A model generated the notes under the pieces. That model was not told the DNA's origin and did not search any database. It saw nothing but the letters and a program-made list of their open reading frames with translations. A program made the translations under genes and the position numbers. Below are positions 39,353 to 48,220 of a stretch of 64,000 nt of DNA, in pieces (the stretch's first letter is position 1; every line of letters begins with the position of its first letter). This stretch comes from Hyphomicrobiales bacterium (GTDB taxonomy: Bacteria > Pseudomonadota > Alphaproteobacteria > Rhizobiales > Rhizobiaceae). Location of the stretch: assembly GCA_900469615.1 (NCBI GenBank), contig UBYA01000003.1, positions 78,578-142,577 on the forward strand, given 5' to 3'.

Positions 39353-39390
39353 CCGGACGGGGCGGCAGCCGCCTTGTCCCGTCCGGTTTC
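39353..39390 (+). terminator. terminator- or attenuator-like hairpin between sucD and sucA
   Basis: Arms CCGGACGGG (39353-39361) and CCCGTCCGG (39378-39386) enclose an inner GGCGGC-A-GCCGCC stem, and TTTC follows. It sits 18 bp after sucD and 124 bp before sucA. The short T-tract suggests partial termination, so sucAB may be less or separately expressed compared with mdh-sucCD. Confidence 0.7.
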
Positions 39391-39509
39391 GACATTCGCA
39401 AGTGCGGACTTACGGCCTTGACGGCCTGGAATGAAATACGGTCGCCGGGATCCGAAAACCGGCAATGCAAACAAGTTGGGAGACGGGCGAAAGCGTCCGC
39501 AGATTCACC

Positions 39510-42494
39510 ATGGCAAGGCAAGAAGCCAACGAGCAATTTCAGATCACCTCGTTCCTGGATGGCGCCAACGCTGCCTATATCGAGCAGCTCTATGCGCGCT
39601 ATGAGGACGATCCTTCATCGGTCTCCGACGAATGGCGGTCTTTCTTCAAGGCGCTCGAGGATAGCCCCGACGATGTGAAGAGAGCGGCCAAGGGCGCCTC
39701 CTGGCAGCGCAAGAACTGGCCGATCCCGGCGAAGGGCGATCTGGTCTCCGCGCTCGACGGCGACTGGGGCGTGGTCGAAAAGGTCATCGAGACCAAGCTG
39801 AAGACCAAGGCCGAGGTCGCCGGCGTTCCGGCAGACGCGACCGACGTCCTGCGGGCGACGCGCGATTCCGTGCGCGCCATCATGATGATCCGCGCCTATC
39901 GCATGCGCGGCCACCTGCACGCCAAGCTCGATCCGCTCGGCATCGCCGCTCCGGTCGAAGACTACAAGGAACTGTCGCCGGAAGCTTACGGCTTCACCGA
40001 GGCCGACCTCGACCGCAAGATCTTCATCGACAACGTGCTCGGCCTCGAATACGCGACCGTTCGCGAGATGATCGAGATTCTCGAGCGCACCTACTGCTCC
40101 ACCCTCGGCGTCGAATTCATGCACATCTCCAACCCGGAGGAAAAGGCCTGGATTCAGGAGCGTATCGAAGGTCCGGACAAGGGCATCGCTTTCAATCCGG
40201 AACGCAAGAAGGCCATCCTCCAGAAGGTCATCGAAGCCGAAGGCTACGAACAGTTCCTCGACGTCAAGTTCAAGGGCACCAAGCGCTTCGGTCTCGACGG
40301 CGGCGAATCGCTGATCCCGGCTCTCGAACAGATCCTCAAGAGCGGCAGCCAGCTCGGTCTTCGCGAAGCTGTGTTCGGCATGGCCCATCGCGGTCGCCTG
40401 AACGTGCTGTCCCAGGTCATGGGAAAGCCGCACCGCGCGATCTTCCACGAGTTCAAGGGCGGCTCCTATGCGCCTGACGAAGTCGAAGGTTCGGGCGACG
40501 TGAAGTACCATCTCGGCGCCTCCTCGGATCGCGATTTCGACGGCGCCAAGGTACACGTCTCGCTGACGGCAAACCCGTCGCATCTGGAAATCGTCAACCC
40601 GGTCGTCATGGGCAAGGCCCGTGCCAAGCAGGACATGGGCGCCACCCAGTGGGACGGCGACATCATCCCGCTCTCCGAGCGCGCCAAGGTCGTGCCGCTG
40701 CTGATCCATGGCGACGCGGCTTTCGCCGGCCAGGGCGTCGTTGCCGAAATCCTCGGCCTCTCCGGTCTGCGCGGTCATCGCGTTGCCGGCACGATGCACG
40801 TCATCATCAACAACCAGATCGGTTTCACCACCAATCCGGCCTTCTCGCGTTCGTCGCCCTATCCGTCGGACGTCGCAAAGATGATCGAAGCCCCGATCTT
40901 CCACGTCAACGGCGACGATCCGGAAGCGGTCGTCTACGCTGCGAAGATCGCTACCGAATTCCGCATGAAGTTCCACAAGCCCGTTGTGGTCGACCTCTTC
41001 TGCTACCGCCGTTACGGCCACAATGAAGGCGATGAGCCGTCCTTCACGCAGCCGAACATGTACAAGGTCATCCGCGCCCACAAGACGGTGCTGCAGCTCT
41101 ATTCGCAGCGGCTGATCAGCGAAGGCGTGCTGACCGAGGGTGAAGTCGAGAAGATGAAGGCCGACTGGCGCGCGCATCTCGAACAGGAGTTCGAGGCCGG
41201 CCAATCCTACAAGCCGAACAAGGCCGACTGGCTGGACGGCGAGTGGTCCGGCCTGCATACGGCCGACAACGCCGACGAGCAGCGTCGCGGCAAGACCGCC
41301 GTGCCGATGAAGATGCTGAAGGATATCGGCCGCAAGCTGTCGGAAATCCCGGCCGGCTTCCATGCGCACCGCACCATCCAGCGCTTCATGGAAAACCGCG
41401 CCAACATGGTGCAGACCGGGGAGGGCATCGACTGGGCCATGGCGGAAGCCCTGGCATTCGGTTCGCTCGTGGTCGAAGGCCACAAGATCCGTCTCTCCGG
41501 CCAGGACTGCGAACGCGGCACCTTCTCGCAGCGTCATTCGGTTCTCTACGATCAGGAGACCGAAGAGCGCTATATCCCGCTTGCCAACCTGTCTCCGACG
41601 CAGGCCCGCTACGAAGTCATCAACTCGATGCTGTCGGAAGAAGCGGTTCTCGGCTTCGAATACGGCTATTCGCTCGCTCGTCCGAACGCGCTGACCCTGT
41701 GGGAAGCCCAGTTCGGCGACTTCGCCAACGGTGCGCAGGTCGTCTTCGACCAGTTCATCTCTTCGGGCGAACGCAAGTGGCTGCGCATGTCCGGCCTCGT
41801 CTGCCTGCTGCCGCATGGCTATGAAGGCCAGGGTCCGGAACACTCGTCCGCCCGCCTGGAACGCTATCTGCAGCTCTGCGCTGAGGATAACATGCAGGTC
41901 GCCAACGTCACGACGCCGGCGAACTACTTCCACATCCTGCGCCGTCAGCTGAAGCGCGACTTCCGCAAGCCGCTGATCCTGATGACGCCGAAGTCGCTGC
42001 TGCGCCACAAGCGCGCCGTGTCGACGCTGGCGGAGATGGCGGGCGAAAGCTCGTTCCATCGCCTGCTGTGGGACGATGCCGAACTGATCAAGGACGGTCC
42101 GATCAAGCTGCAGAAGGACAACAAGATCCGTCGCGTCGTCATCTGCTCGGGCAAGGTCTATTACGATCTCCTGGAAGAGCGCGAGAAGCGCGGGATCGAC
42201 GATATCTACCTGCTGCGCATCGAACAGCTTTATCCGTTCCCGGCCAAGGCGCTCATCAACGAGCTCAGCCGCTTCCGCAACGCGGAGATGGTCTGGTGCC
42301 AGGAAGAGCCGAAGAACATGGGTGCGTGGTCCTTCATCGATCCCTATCTGGAATGGGTGCTTGCCCATATCGATGCCAAGTACCAGCGCGTACGCTACAC
42401 CGGCCGTCCGGCCGCCGCCTCCCCGGCGACGGGCCTGATGTCCAAGCATCTGTCGCAGCTTGCGGCGTTCCTCGAAGACGCGCTCGGCGGTTGA
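39510..42494 (+). CDS. sucA: 2-oxoglutarate dehydrogenase E1 component
   Basis: A 994-residue thiamine-diphosphate enzyme that decarboxylates 2-oxoglutarate. The N-terminal E2-interaction segment SFLDGANAAYIEQLY leads, MAHRGRLNVL and the ThDP motif GDAAF...NNQIGFTT follow, and the C-terminal transketolase-like domain contains GYEGQGPEHSSARLER. The start at 39510 matches the family N-terminus (MARQEANEQFQ); 15 codons upstream are also open. Confidence 0.98.
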   Translation: MARQEANEQFQITSFLDGANAAYIEQLYARYEDDPSSVSDEWRSFFKALEDSPDDVKRAAKGASWQRKNWPIPAKGDLVSALDGDWGVVEKVIETKLKTKAEVAGVPADATDVLRATRDSVRAIMMIRAYRMRGHLHAKLDPLGIAAPVEDYKELSPEAYGFTEADLDRKIFIDNVLGLEYATVREMIEILERTYCSTLGVEFMHISNPEEKAWIQERIEGPDKGIAFNPERKKAILQKVIEAEGYEQFLDVKFKGTKRFGLDGGESLIPALEQILKSGSQLGLREAVFGMAHRGRLNVLSQVMGKPHRAIFHEFKGGSYAPDEVEGSGDVKYHLGASSDRDFDGAKVHVSLTANPSHLEIVNPVVMGKARAKQDMGATQWDGDIIPLSERAKVVPLLIHGDAAFAGQGVVAEILGLSGLRGHRVAGTMHVIINNQIGFTTNPAFSRSSPYPSDVAKMIEAPIFHVNGDDPEAVVYAAKIATEFRMKFHKPVVVDLFCYRRYGHNEGDEPSFTQPNMYKVIRAHKTVLQLYSQRLISEGVLTEGEVEKMKADWRAHLEQEFEAGQSYKPNKADWLDGEWSGLHTADNADEQRRGKTAVPMKMLKDIGRKLSEIPAGFHAHRTIQRFMENRANMVQTGEGIDWAMAEALAFGSLVVEGHKIRLSGQDCERGTFSQRHSVLYDQETEERYIPLANLSPTQARYEVINSMLSEEAVLGFEYGYSLARPNALTLWEAQFGDFANGAQVVFDQFISSGERKWLRMSGLVCLLPHGYEGQGPEHSSARLERYLQLCAEDNMQVANVTTPANYFHILRRQLKRDFRKPLILMTPKSLLRHKRAVSTLAEMAGESSFHRLLWDDAELIKDGPIKLQKDNKIRRVVICSGKVYYDLLEEREKRGIDDIYLLRIEQLYPFPAKALINELSRFRNAEMVWCQEEPKNMGAWSFIDPYLEWVLAHIDAKYQRVRYTGRPAAASPATGLMSKHLSQLAAFLEDALGG

Positions 42495-42505
42495 GGGGTT
42501 GCGCG

Positions 42506-42709
42506 ATGACCGGTTTTCGTTTGAAGATCGCGTCGTCGCGTTCCAGCCTTCCGCATGATGCGACGGGGGAGAAGATGGCAGCCATACAGCACCATGCCGC
42601 CTATCGCCAGGATCAAGCCCATGCCCGGTCGACGGTTGCCGTCGTCCGGGTGCTTGTGTCACGGCGCATCACCCGTCCCCCGGCCCTCTGTCGCCGGAAT
42701 TCCATCTAA
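42506..42709 (+). CDS. possible small basic protein between sucA and sucB
   Basis: A 67-residue frame opening MTGFRLKIASSRSSLPHDA, with a GAGGGG site 8 nt before the ATG and lying wholly in the sucA-sucB spacer (245 bp). It is Arg/Ser/His-rich with no recognised motif. A 75-residue frame on the other strand (42395-42622) is an alternative with one hydrophobic segment. Either could be non-coding. Confidence 0.3.
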   Translation: MTGFRLKIASSRSSLPHDATGEKMAAIQHHAAYRQDQAHARSTVAVVRVLVSRRITRPPALCRRNSI

Positions 42710-42739
42710 CTCATAATGACGAAAATCAGGATTTGAACA

Positions 42740-43975
42740 ATGGCCACTGAAATCCGCGTTCCTACCCTCGGCGAATCCGTCAGCGAAGCGACCGTCGGCA
42801 CCTGGTTCAAGAAGGTCGGCGATGCCATCAAGGCCGATGAGCCGCTTCTCGAACTCGAAACCGACAAGGTGACGATCGAAGTTCCGGCGCCCGCCGCCGG
42901 CACCTTGTCCGAAATCGTTGTCCAGGCCGGCGAAACCGTGGGCCTCGGAGCGCTGCTCGGCCAGATCTCCGCCGGCAACGGCGCTGCCGCCGCTCCTGCT
43001 CAGGCCGCCGCCCCGGCAGCTCCGGCCCCGGCCGCTGCCGCCCCGGTTGCGGCTCCTGCCGTTTCCGCGCCGGCTTCTTCCATGCCGCCGGCCCCGGCCG
43101 CCGCCAAGCTGCTCGCTGAAAACAATCTCTCCGCCGATCAGGTCGAGGGCAGCGGCAAGCGCGGTCAGGTGCTGAAGGGCGATGTCATCGCCGCCGTCGC
43201 CAAGGCCTCCTCTGCGCCGGCCGCCGCACCGGCTGCTCCGGTCGCCGCGCGTGCCCCGACCGCAGTCGAGGACGTCAACCGCGAAGAGCGCGTCAAGATG
43301 ACCCGCCTGCGCCAGACGATCGCCCGCCGCCTGAAGGATGCGCAAAACACCGCCGCCATGCTCACCACCTACAACGAGGTGGACATGAAGGCCGTCATGG
43401 ACCTGCGCAACAAATACAAGGACATCTTCGAGAAGAAGCATGGCGTGAAGCTCGGCTTCATGGGCTTCTTCACCAAGGCCGTCACCCATGCGCTGAAGGA
43501 GCTGCCGGCCGTCAACGCCGAGATCGACGGCACCGACATCATCTACAAGAACTACTGCCACATCGGCATGGCCGTCGGCACCGACAAGGGTCTCGTCGTT
43601 CCGGTCATCCGCGATGCCGACCAGATGTCGATCGCCGAGGTCGAGAAGGAGCTTGGCCGTCTGGCAAAGGCTGCCCGCGACGGAACGCTGTCGATGGCCG
43701 ACATGCAGGGCGGCACCTTCACCATCACCAACGGCGGCGTCTATGGCTCGCTGATGTCCTCGCCGATCCTGAACGCGCCGCAGTCGGGCATTCTCGGCAT
43801 GCACAAGATCCAGGAACGTCCGGTCGCCATCGGCGGTCAGGTCGTCATCCGTCCGATGATGTATCTGGCTCTCTCCTACGATCACCGCATGGTCGACGGC
43901 AAGGAAGCCGTGACCTTCCTCGTGCGCGTCAAGGAAAGCCTGGAAGATCCCGAACGTCTGGTTCTCGATCTCTAA
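42740..43975 (+). CDS. sucB: 2-oxoglutarate dehydrogenase E2 (dihydrolipoyl succinyltransferase)
   Basis: A 411-residue enzyme: lipoyl domain with Lys43 in ETDKVTIEV, an Ala/Pro-rich linker (about 80-115), a peripheral subunit-binding domain ([16 protein letters not shown] onward), a second Ala/Pro linker, and the catalytic domain with YDHRMVDG holding the active-site His. It transfers the succinyl group to CoA. lpdA lies four genes downstream in the same direction. Confidence 0.98.
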   Translation: MATEIRVPTLGESVSEATVGTWFKKVGDAIKADEPLLELETDKVTIEVPAPAAGTLSEIVVQAGETVGLGALLGQISAGNGAAAAPAQAAAPAAPAPAAAAPVAAPAVSAPASSMPPAPAAAKLLAENNLSADQVEGSGKRGQVLKGDVIAAVAKASSAPAAAPAAPVAARAPTAVEDVNREERVKMTRLRQTIARRLKDAQNTAAMLTTYNEVDMKAVMDLRNKYKDIFEKKHGVKLGFMGFFTKAVTHALKELPAVNAEIDGTDIIYKNYCHIGMAVGTDKGLVVPVIRDADQMSIAEVEKELGRLAKAARDGTLSMADMQGGTFTITNGGVYGSLMSSPILNAPQSGILGMHKIQERPVAIGGQVVIRPMMYLALSYDHRMVDGKEAVTFLVRVKESLEDPERLVLDL

Positions 43976-43989
43976 GGGAGCGCTGGATC

Positions 43990-44739
43990 ATGTCGACATG
44001 GCCCATGCGGATGCTGCGCGGTTTGTTATGCGCTGCCGCCGCATGGATGCCATCGTCCGCCGGCGCGGACGGGCTCGACGTTTCCAAGCTCAGCAGCAAC
44101 TTCGATCTTGCGTCGCTTGGCGACGCCGATCTCGCCGCCCGCTCGATCAATGTCCTGCGCATCGGCAAGGTGGAACTGACCTCCGGACGCATCGTCGCCA
44201 GCGATCCGCTTGTCGGCCCCGACCGTGCCGCGCTCGTGCGGACGGTTTCCCCCGGCGACTATCCCGTCACGCTCTATGAAGCCTTCGGCCGCATCGCTGC
44301 GGCCAGCATGCGGTTCGCCGAGGGCAAGCCGGTGCGCTGGGAGCTTGCCGTGGTCCCCGGCCAGGATGTCAATTCGCTGAAGGGCGACGAATTCTTCGGT
44401 TATCCCGTCGATGCCGGCCTCGGCTGCTACATGGATGCCGATACCTACGCGCTGATTCAGGAGCGCGAAAAGCAGGTTCAGGCGGAAAAGGCGTCGTCCG
44501 ACATCAATTACTATGACGACGTTCTGGCGTCCGAGCTGGAAGCGAACGAAGAAAAATACGCCATGCACCGGCCGGTATCGGGCAAGCGGGGGAATGTCGC
44601 CATTTTCTGGAGCGGCTGGGGCGACGGTTTCTATCCGGTTTTCTGGGGCCTCGATGCCAGCGGACGGCCGCTTGTTCTCTTCACGGACTTCGGCGTAACG
44701 GAAAATGCCGACGGCCGGCGCGAGCCGGGAGGGGAATGA
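43990..44739 (+). CDS. DUF4241 domain-containing secreted protein
   Basis: A 249-residue protein with a signal peptide (about residues 1-26, ending AGA-DG). The C-terminal part contains the DUF4241 pattern: YPVTLYEAFGR in the middle and FWSGWGDGFYPVFWGLDASG near 205-224, followed by LVLFTDFG. Function unknown. It starts 14 bp after sucB and overlaps the next gene by 4 bp (ATGA), so it appears to be part of the suc transcript. Confidence 0.85.
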   Translation: MSTWPMRMLRGLLCAAAAWMPSSAGADGLDVSKLSSNFDLASLGDADLAARSINVLRIGKVELTSGRIVASDPLVGPDRAALVRTVSPGDYPVTLYEAFGRIAAASMRFAEGKPVRWELAVVPGQDVNSLKGDEFFGYPVDAGLGCYMDADTYALIQEREKQVQAEKASSDINYYDDVLASELEANEEKYAMHRPVSGKRGNVAIFWSGWGDGFYPVFWGLDASGRPLVLFTDFGVTENADGRREPGGE

Positions 44740-45263
44740 CCATGCCGGCGCAGAACATGATAGCACGACTGGCTTCTACGCCCTGGGTCATGCTGGCATT
44801 CGCGGTCAATCCCATGCCTGCCTACGCGGAAGAATGCGTGCAGGAAAAGGCGGTCTATGTCGATATGGACAATGCCTACGAATTGCGCTTCGAGCCCATG
44901 GGGTCCGACTCGCCAGTCAGCAACAAGTTCAAGCTGGCGGTGCGCAACACCGCCGTCGTTGCCGATGGCGTCGTCATGCGCAGCGACGACCAGTTGCGCG
45001 CCGATGGCCGCATCATGTTCGAATGCCCCGAGGGTGACGTGACCGGAGCGGACCTCAGGGCCTGCACCGTCTGGCAGGGCATGGTCTACGCCTCCGACCT
45101 GAAGGGCCATATCCGCGCGCTGCCGGGGGAAGGCGAGAATGCGGCCGACCGGCTTTTCCTGCCGGCGCTTGGACCTTCGATCCAGAAGTCGTCTCTCTGG
45201 GGCGAAGGAAAGGCGACCGTCGCCCCCTGGGATGTCCTCAGTCTGAAAGGATGCTACCAATGA
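44736..45263 (+). CDS. secreted protein of unknown function
   Basis: A 175-residue protein with a signal peptide (cleavage after AYA, near residue 31). The mature part has four Cys (EECVQ, FECPEGD, RACTVW, KGCYQ), suggesting two disulphides. I recognise no domain. It is coupled by ATGA overlaps to both neighbours, the DUF4241 gene upstream and an SDR gene downstream. Confidence 0.78.
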   Translation: MTMPAQNMIARLASTPWVMLAFAVNPMPAYAEECVQEKAVYVDMDNAYELRFEPMGSDSPVSNKFKLAVRNTAVVADGVVMRSDDQLRADGRIMFECPEGDVTGADLRACTVWQGMVYASDLKGHIRALPGEGENAADRLFLPALGPSIQKSSLWGEGKATVAPWDVLSLKGCYQ

Positions 45264-46015
45264 CCGGGAGTACTGCTGTTCTTCTCGTGACCGGTGGTAG
45301 CCGCGGCATCGGTGCCGCGGTTTGCCTGGCGGCCGCCCAGCATGGCTGGGCCGTGGCGGTCAATTATGTGTCCAACAAGGATGCGGCCGAGGCCGTGGTG
45401 GGAACGATCCGCGATGCCGGCGGCGAGGCGATCGCGGTTGCCGGCGACGTCGGCAAGCCCGAGGACATCAAGTCCATCTTCGCCCAGGTCGATAAGCATT
45501 TCGGCCGGATCGACGGGCTCGTCAATAATGCGGGCATCGTCGACGTCATCCAGCGCCTGGACGAGATGACGCCCGAGCGGCTCGACCGCATGTTCCGCAT
45601 CAACGTTACCGGCTCGATGCTGGTGGCGGCCGAAGCCGTGCGCCGCATGTCGACCCGGCATGGCGGCAAGGGCGGGGTGATCGTCAATCTTTCCTCCATG
45701 GCCGCCACGCTCGGCGGCGGCGGGCAATATGTCGATTACGCCGCCTCCAAGGGCGCGATCGACACGTTCACCGTCGGCCTTGCGCGCGAAGTGGCGGCGG
45801 AAGGCATCCGCGTCAACGCGGTGCGCCCCGGCATTATCGATACGGATATCCATGCGGCCGCCGGCCTGCCGGACCGGGCGCGCGATATCGCGCCGCAGCT
45901 GCCGATGAAGCGCGCCGGAACCTCCGACGAGGTTGCCGACGCCATCCTCTACCTGCTCAGCCCTCATGCATCCTATATAACGGGCGCCGTGCTCGACGTG
46001 AGTGGCGGCCGATGA
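45260..46015 (+). CDS. SDR family oxidoreductase
   Basis: A 251-residue classical SDR: TGGSRGIG at residues 11-18, the NADP-type region NYVSNKDAAE, NNAG at about 90, catalytic Ser in NLSSMAA and Tyr-Lys in YAASKGA, ending TGAVLDVSGGR. The 'N-Y-x-S-N' after beta-2 favours NADP(H), which is inference. The ATG at 45260 overlaps the previous stop. The substrate is unknown. Confidence 0.92.
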   Translation: MTGSTAVLLVTGGSRGIGAAVCLAAAQHGWAVAVNYVSNKDAAEAVVGTIRDAGGEAIAVAGDVGKPEDIKSIFAQVDKHFGRIDGLVNNAGIVDVIQRLDEMTPERLDRMFRINVTGSMLVAAEAVRRMSTRHGGKGGVIVNLSSMAATLGGGGQYVDYAASKGAIDTFTVGLAREVAAEGIRVNAVRPGIIDTDIHAAAGLPDRARDIAPQLPMKRAGTSDEVADAILYLLSPHASYITGAVLDVSGGR

Positions 46016-46033
46016 TCGGAATGGATCGATAAC

Positions 46034-46672
46034 ATGCAGTATATTCTCGAATTCCTCGGCCTCATGGCGGTGTTCTCGATCTTCATCGTCGTTCCGGGCG
46101 CCGATTTTGCCGTCATCCTGCGCCAGAGCATCGTCCATGGCCGCCGCGCCGCCATGATGACCGGGCTCGGCATGGGCTTCTCGCTGCTCTTCCATATCAG
46201 CTACACCATTCTCGGTCTCGGCCTGATCGTGTCGCAGTCGCTTTTCCTGTTCAGCCTGATCAAATGGGCTGGCGTGGGCTACCTCGTCTATCTCGGCATC
46301 AAGTCCTTTCGCCAATCCGGCCTTCAGGTGAAGGACGTCGAGATCACCGAGGAGGATCGCAAGCCGGTCTCCGTCTGGCGCTGCCTGGCGACGGGGTTCA
46401 TCACCAATGCACTCAATCCGAAGCCGGTGCTGTTCTTCCTGTCGCTGTTTTCGACGCTGGTCCATCACGACACGCCGGCGCTTATCCAGTTCAGCTACGG
46501 CATCGGCATGGCGACGGCGCTCGTCGCCTGGTTTGCCGGCGTTTCCACCTTCCTCACCGTCAAGCCGGTGCGCGATCGCTTCATCGCGTCGGGCAAATGG
46601 TTCAACCGCATCACCGGAGCGGCGCTCGTCGGCTTCGGCATCCGCCTCGCCTTGGCACGGGCGACTGACTAA
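46034..46672 (+). CDS. LysE/RhtB family exporter
   Basis: A 212-residue membrane protein with about six hydrophobic helices; the family motif VPGADFAVILRQSI is close to the N-terminus, and the central loop NALNPKPVLFF is typical. It probably exports an amino acid or related compound. It lies 18 bp after the SDR gene and 27 bp before lpdA, so it is embedded in the OGDH operon. Confidence 0.9.
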   Translation: MQYILEFLGLMAVFSIFIVVPGADFAVILRQSIVHGRRAAMMTGLGMGFSLLFHISYTILGLGLIVSQSLFLFSLIKWAGVGYLVYLGIKSFRQSGLQVKDVEITEEDRKPVSVWRCLATGFITNALNPKPVLFFLSLFSTLVHHDTPALIQFSYGIGMATALVAWFAGVSTFLTVKPVRDRFIASGKWFNRITGAALVGFGIRLALARATD

Positions 46673-46699
46673 CAAATATATAGAACAAGGAAATCAAAC

Positions 46700-48106
46700 A
46701 TGTCCTACGATGTGATCATTATCGGAACCGGTCCCGGCGGCTATGTCTGCGCAGTCAAGGCAGCGCAGCTCGGCCTGAAGGTCGCGGTCGTTGAAAAGCG
46801 CGCGACCTATGGCGGCACCTGCCTCAACATCGGCTGCATTCCGTCCAAGGCGCTGCTGCACGCTTCCGAAGTGTTCCATCATGCCGGCCATGGCATGGAT
46901 GCGCTCGGCGTCGAGGTTGCCGCGCCGACGCTCAATCTTTCGAAGATGATGGCGCACAAGGATGCGACCGTGAAGTCGAACGTCGACGGCGTCGCCTTCC
47001 TCTTCAAGAAGAACAAGATCGATGCCTTCCAGGGCACCGGCAAGATCGTTGCCGCTGGCAAGGTCGCCGTGACGGCCGAGGACGGCAAGGTGACGGAGAT
47101 CGAGGGCAAGAACATCGTCATCGCCACCGGCTCCGATGTTGCCGGCATTCCGGGCGTTCCGCTCGAAATCGACGAGAAGGTCATCATCTCCTCCACCGGC
47201 GGCATTGCGCTCGACAAGGTGCCGGGCAAGATGATCGTCGTCGGCGGCGGTGTCATCGGTCTGGAGCTGGGGTCGGTCTGGTCGCGCCTCGGCGCCAAGG
47301 TCACGGTGGTCGAATATCTCGACAGCATCCTCGGCGGCATGGACGGCGAAGTTTCCAAGCAGTTCCAGCGCATGCTGGCCAAGCAGGGCATCGAGTTCCA
47401 TCTCGGCGCCAAGGTGGTCGGCGTCGAAAAATCGGGCAACGGCGCGAAGGTCACTTTCGAGCCGGTCAAGGGCGGCGACAAGGTCGTGCTTGACGCCGAT
47501 GTCGTTCTCGTCGCCACCGGCCGCAAGCCCTACACGGCGGGTCTCGGCCTGGAAGAGGCTGGCGTTGCGCTCGACAATCGCGGTCGCGTCGAGATCGACG
47601 GTCACTTCAAGACCAATGTCGCCGGCATCTATGCCATCGGCGATGTCGTGAAGGGTCCGATGCTCGCGCACAAGGCGGAAGACGAGGGTGTGGCGCTCGC
47701 TGAGATCCTCGCCGGCCAGGCTGGCCATGTGAACTACGACGTCATCCCGAGCGTGGTCTACACGCAGCCGGAAGTCGCCTCCGTCGGCAAGACCGAGGAA
47801 GAGCTGAAGGCCGCGGGCATCGCCTACAAGGTCGGCAAGTTCCCGTTCTCCGCCAACGGCCGCGCCCGCGCCATGCTGGCGACGGACGGTTTCGTCAAGA
47901 TCCTCGCCGACAAGGAAACCGATCGGGTTCTCGGCGGCCATATCGTCGGCTTCGGCGCCGGCGAGATGATCCACGAGATTGCCGTGCTGATGGAATTCGG
48001 CGGTTCGTCCGAAGATCTCGGCCGTACCTGCCATGCGCATCCGACCATGTCGGAAGCCGTGAAGGAAGCAGCGCTCGCGACCTTCTTCAAGCCGATCCAC
48101 ATGTAA
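46700..48106 (+). CDS. lpdA: dihydrolipoyl dehydrogenase (E3)
   Basis: A 468-residue flavoprotein that re-oxidises dihydrolipoamide. FAD motif GTGPGGYVCA, redox disulphide Cys41/Cys46 in GGTCLNIGCIPSK, NAD motif GGGVIGLELG, and the C-terminal His-Glu pair in HAHPTMSEA. In this position it should serve the 2-oxoglutarate dehydrogenase complex, and may serve other lipoyl enzymes too. Confidence 0.97.
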   Translation: MSYDVIIIGTGPGGYVCAVKAAQLGLKVAVVEKRATYGGTCLNIGCIPSKALLHASEVFHHAGHGMDALGVEVAAPTLNLSKMMAHKDATVKSNVDGVAFLFKKNKIDAFQGTGKIVAAGKVAVTAEDGKVTEIEGKNIVIATGSDVAGIPGVPLEIDEKVIISSTGGIALDKVPGKMIVVGGGVIGLELGSVWSRLGAKVTVVEYLDSILGGMDGEVSKQFQRMLAKQGIEFHLGAKVVGVEKSGNGAKVTFEPVKGGDKVVLDADVVLVATGRKPYTAGLGLEEAGVALDNRGRVEIDGHFKTNVAGIYAIGDVVKGPMLAHKAEDEGVALAEILAGQAGHVNYDVIPSVVYTQPEVASVGKTEEELKAAGIAYKVGKFPFSANGRARAMLATDGFVKILADKETDRVLGGHIVGFGAGEMIHEIAVLMEFGGSSEDLGRTCHAHPTMSEAVKEAALATFFKPIHM

Positions 48107-48195
48107 GAACCGGCGGTTTCCGCCGGGTTCCGCGCCAGGATTGCAATGCTTGCCCGATGATGCGATGAACGGGGCTCCCGTGCATCGCATCATCG
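48107..48195 (+). terminator. two hairpins after lpdA (terminator-like, no T-tract)
   Basis: The first hairpin, starting at the lpdA stop (48107-48130), pairs GAACC-GGCGG with CCGCCGGGTTC with one bulge. The second (48155-48195) has 13-bp outer arms (CGATGATGCGATG and its complement), an A/G mismatch, then ACGGG/CCCGT and a 3-nt loop. Neither has a following T-run, so they may act in RNA 3'-end stability or Rho-dependent termination. Confidence 0.55.
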
Positions 48196-48220
48196 ACTCG
48201 TTCTCATCAACAAAGCAAGC

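Noticed and set aside
39615..42662. 1015-codon minus-strand frame opposite sucA
   Set aside because: A shadow of sucA codon usage; it has no recognisable motif and no separate ribosome-binding site.
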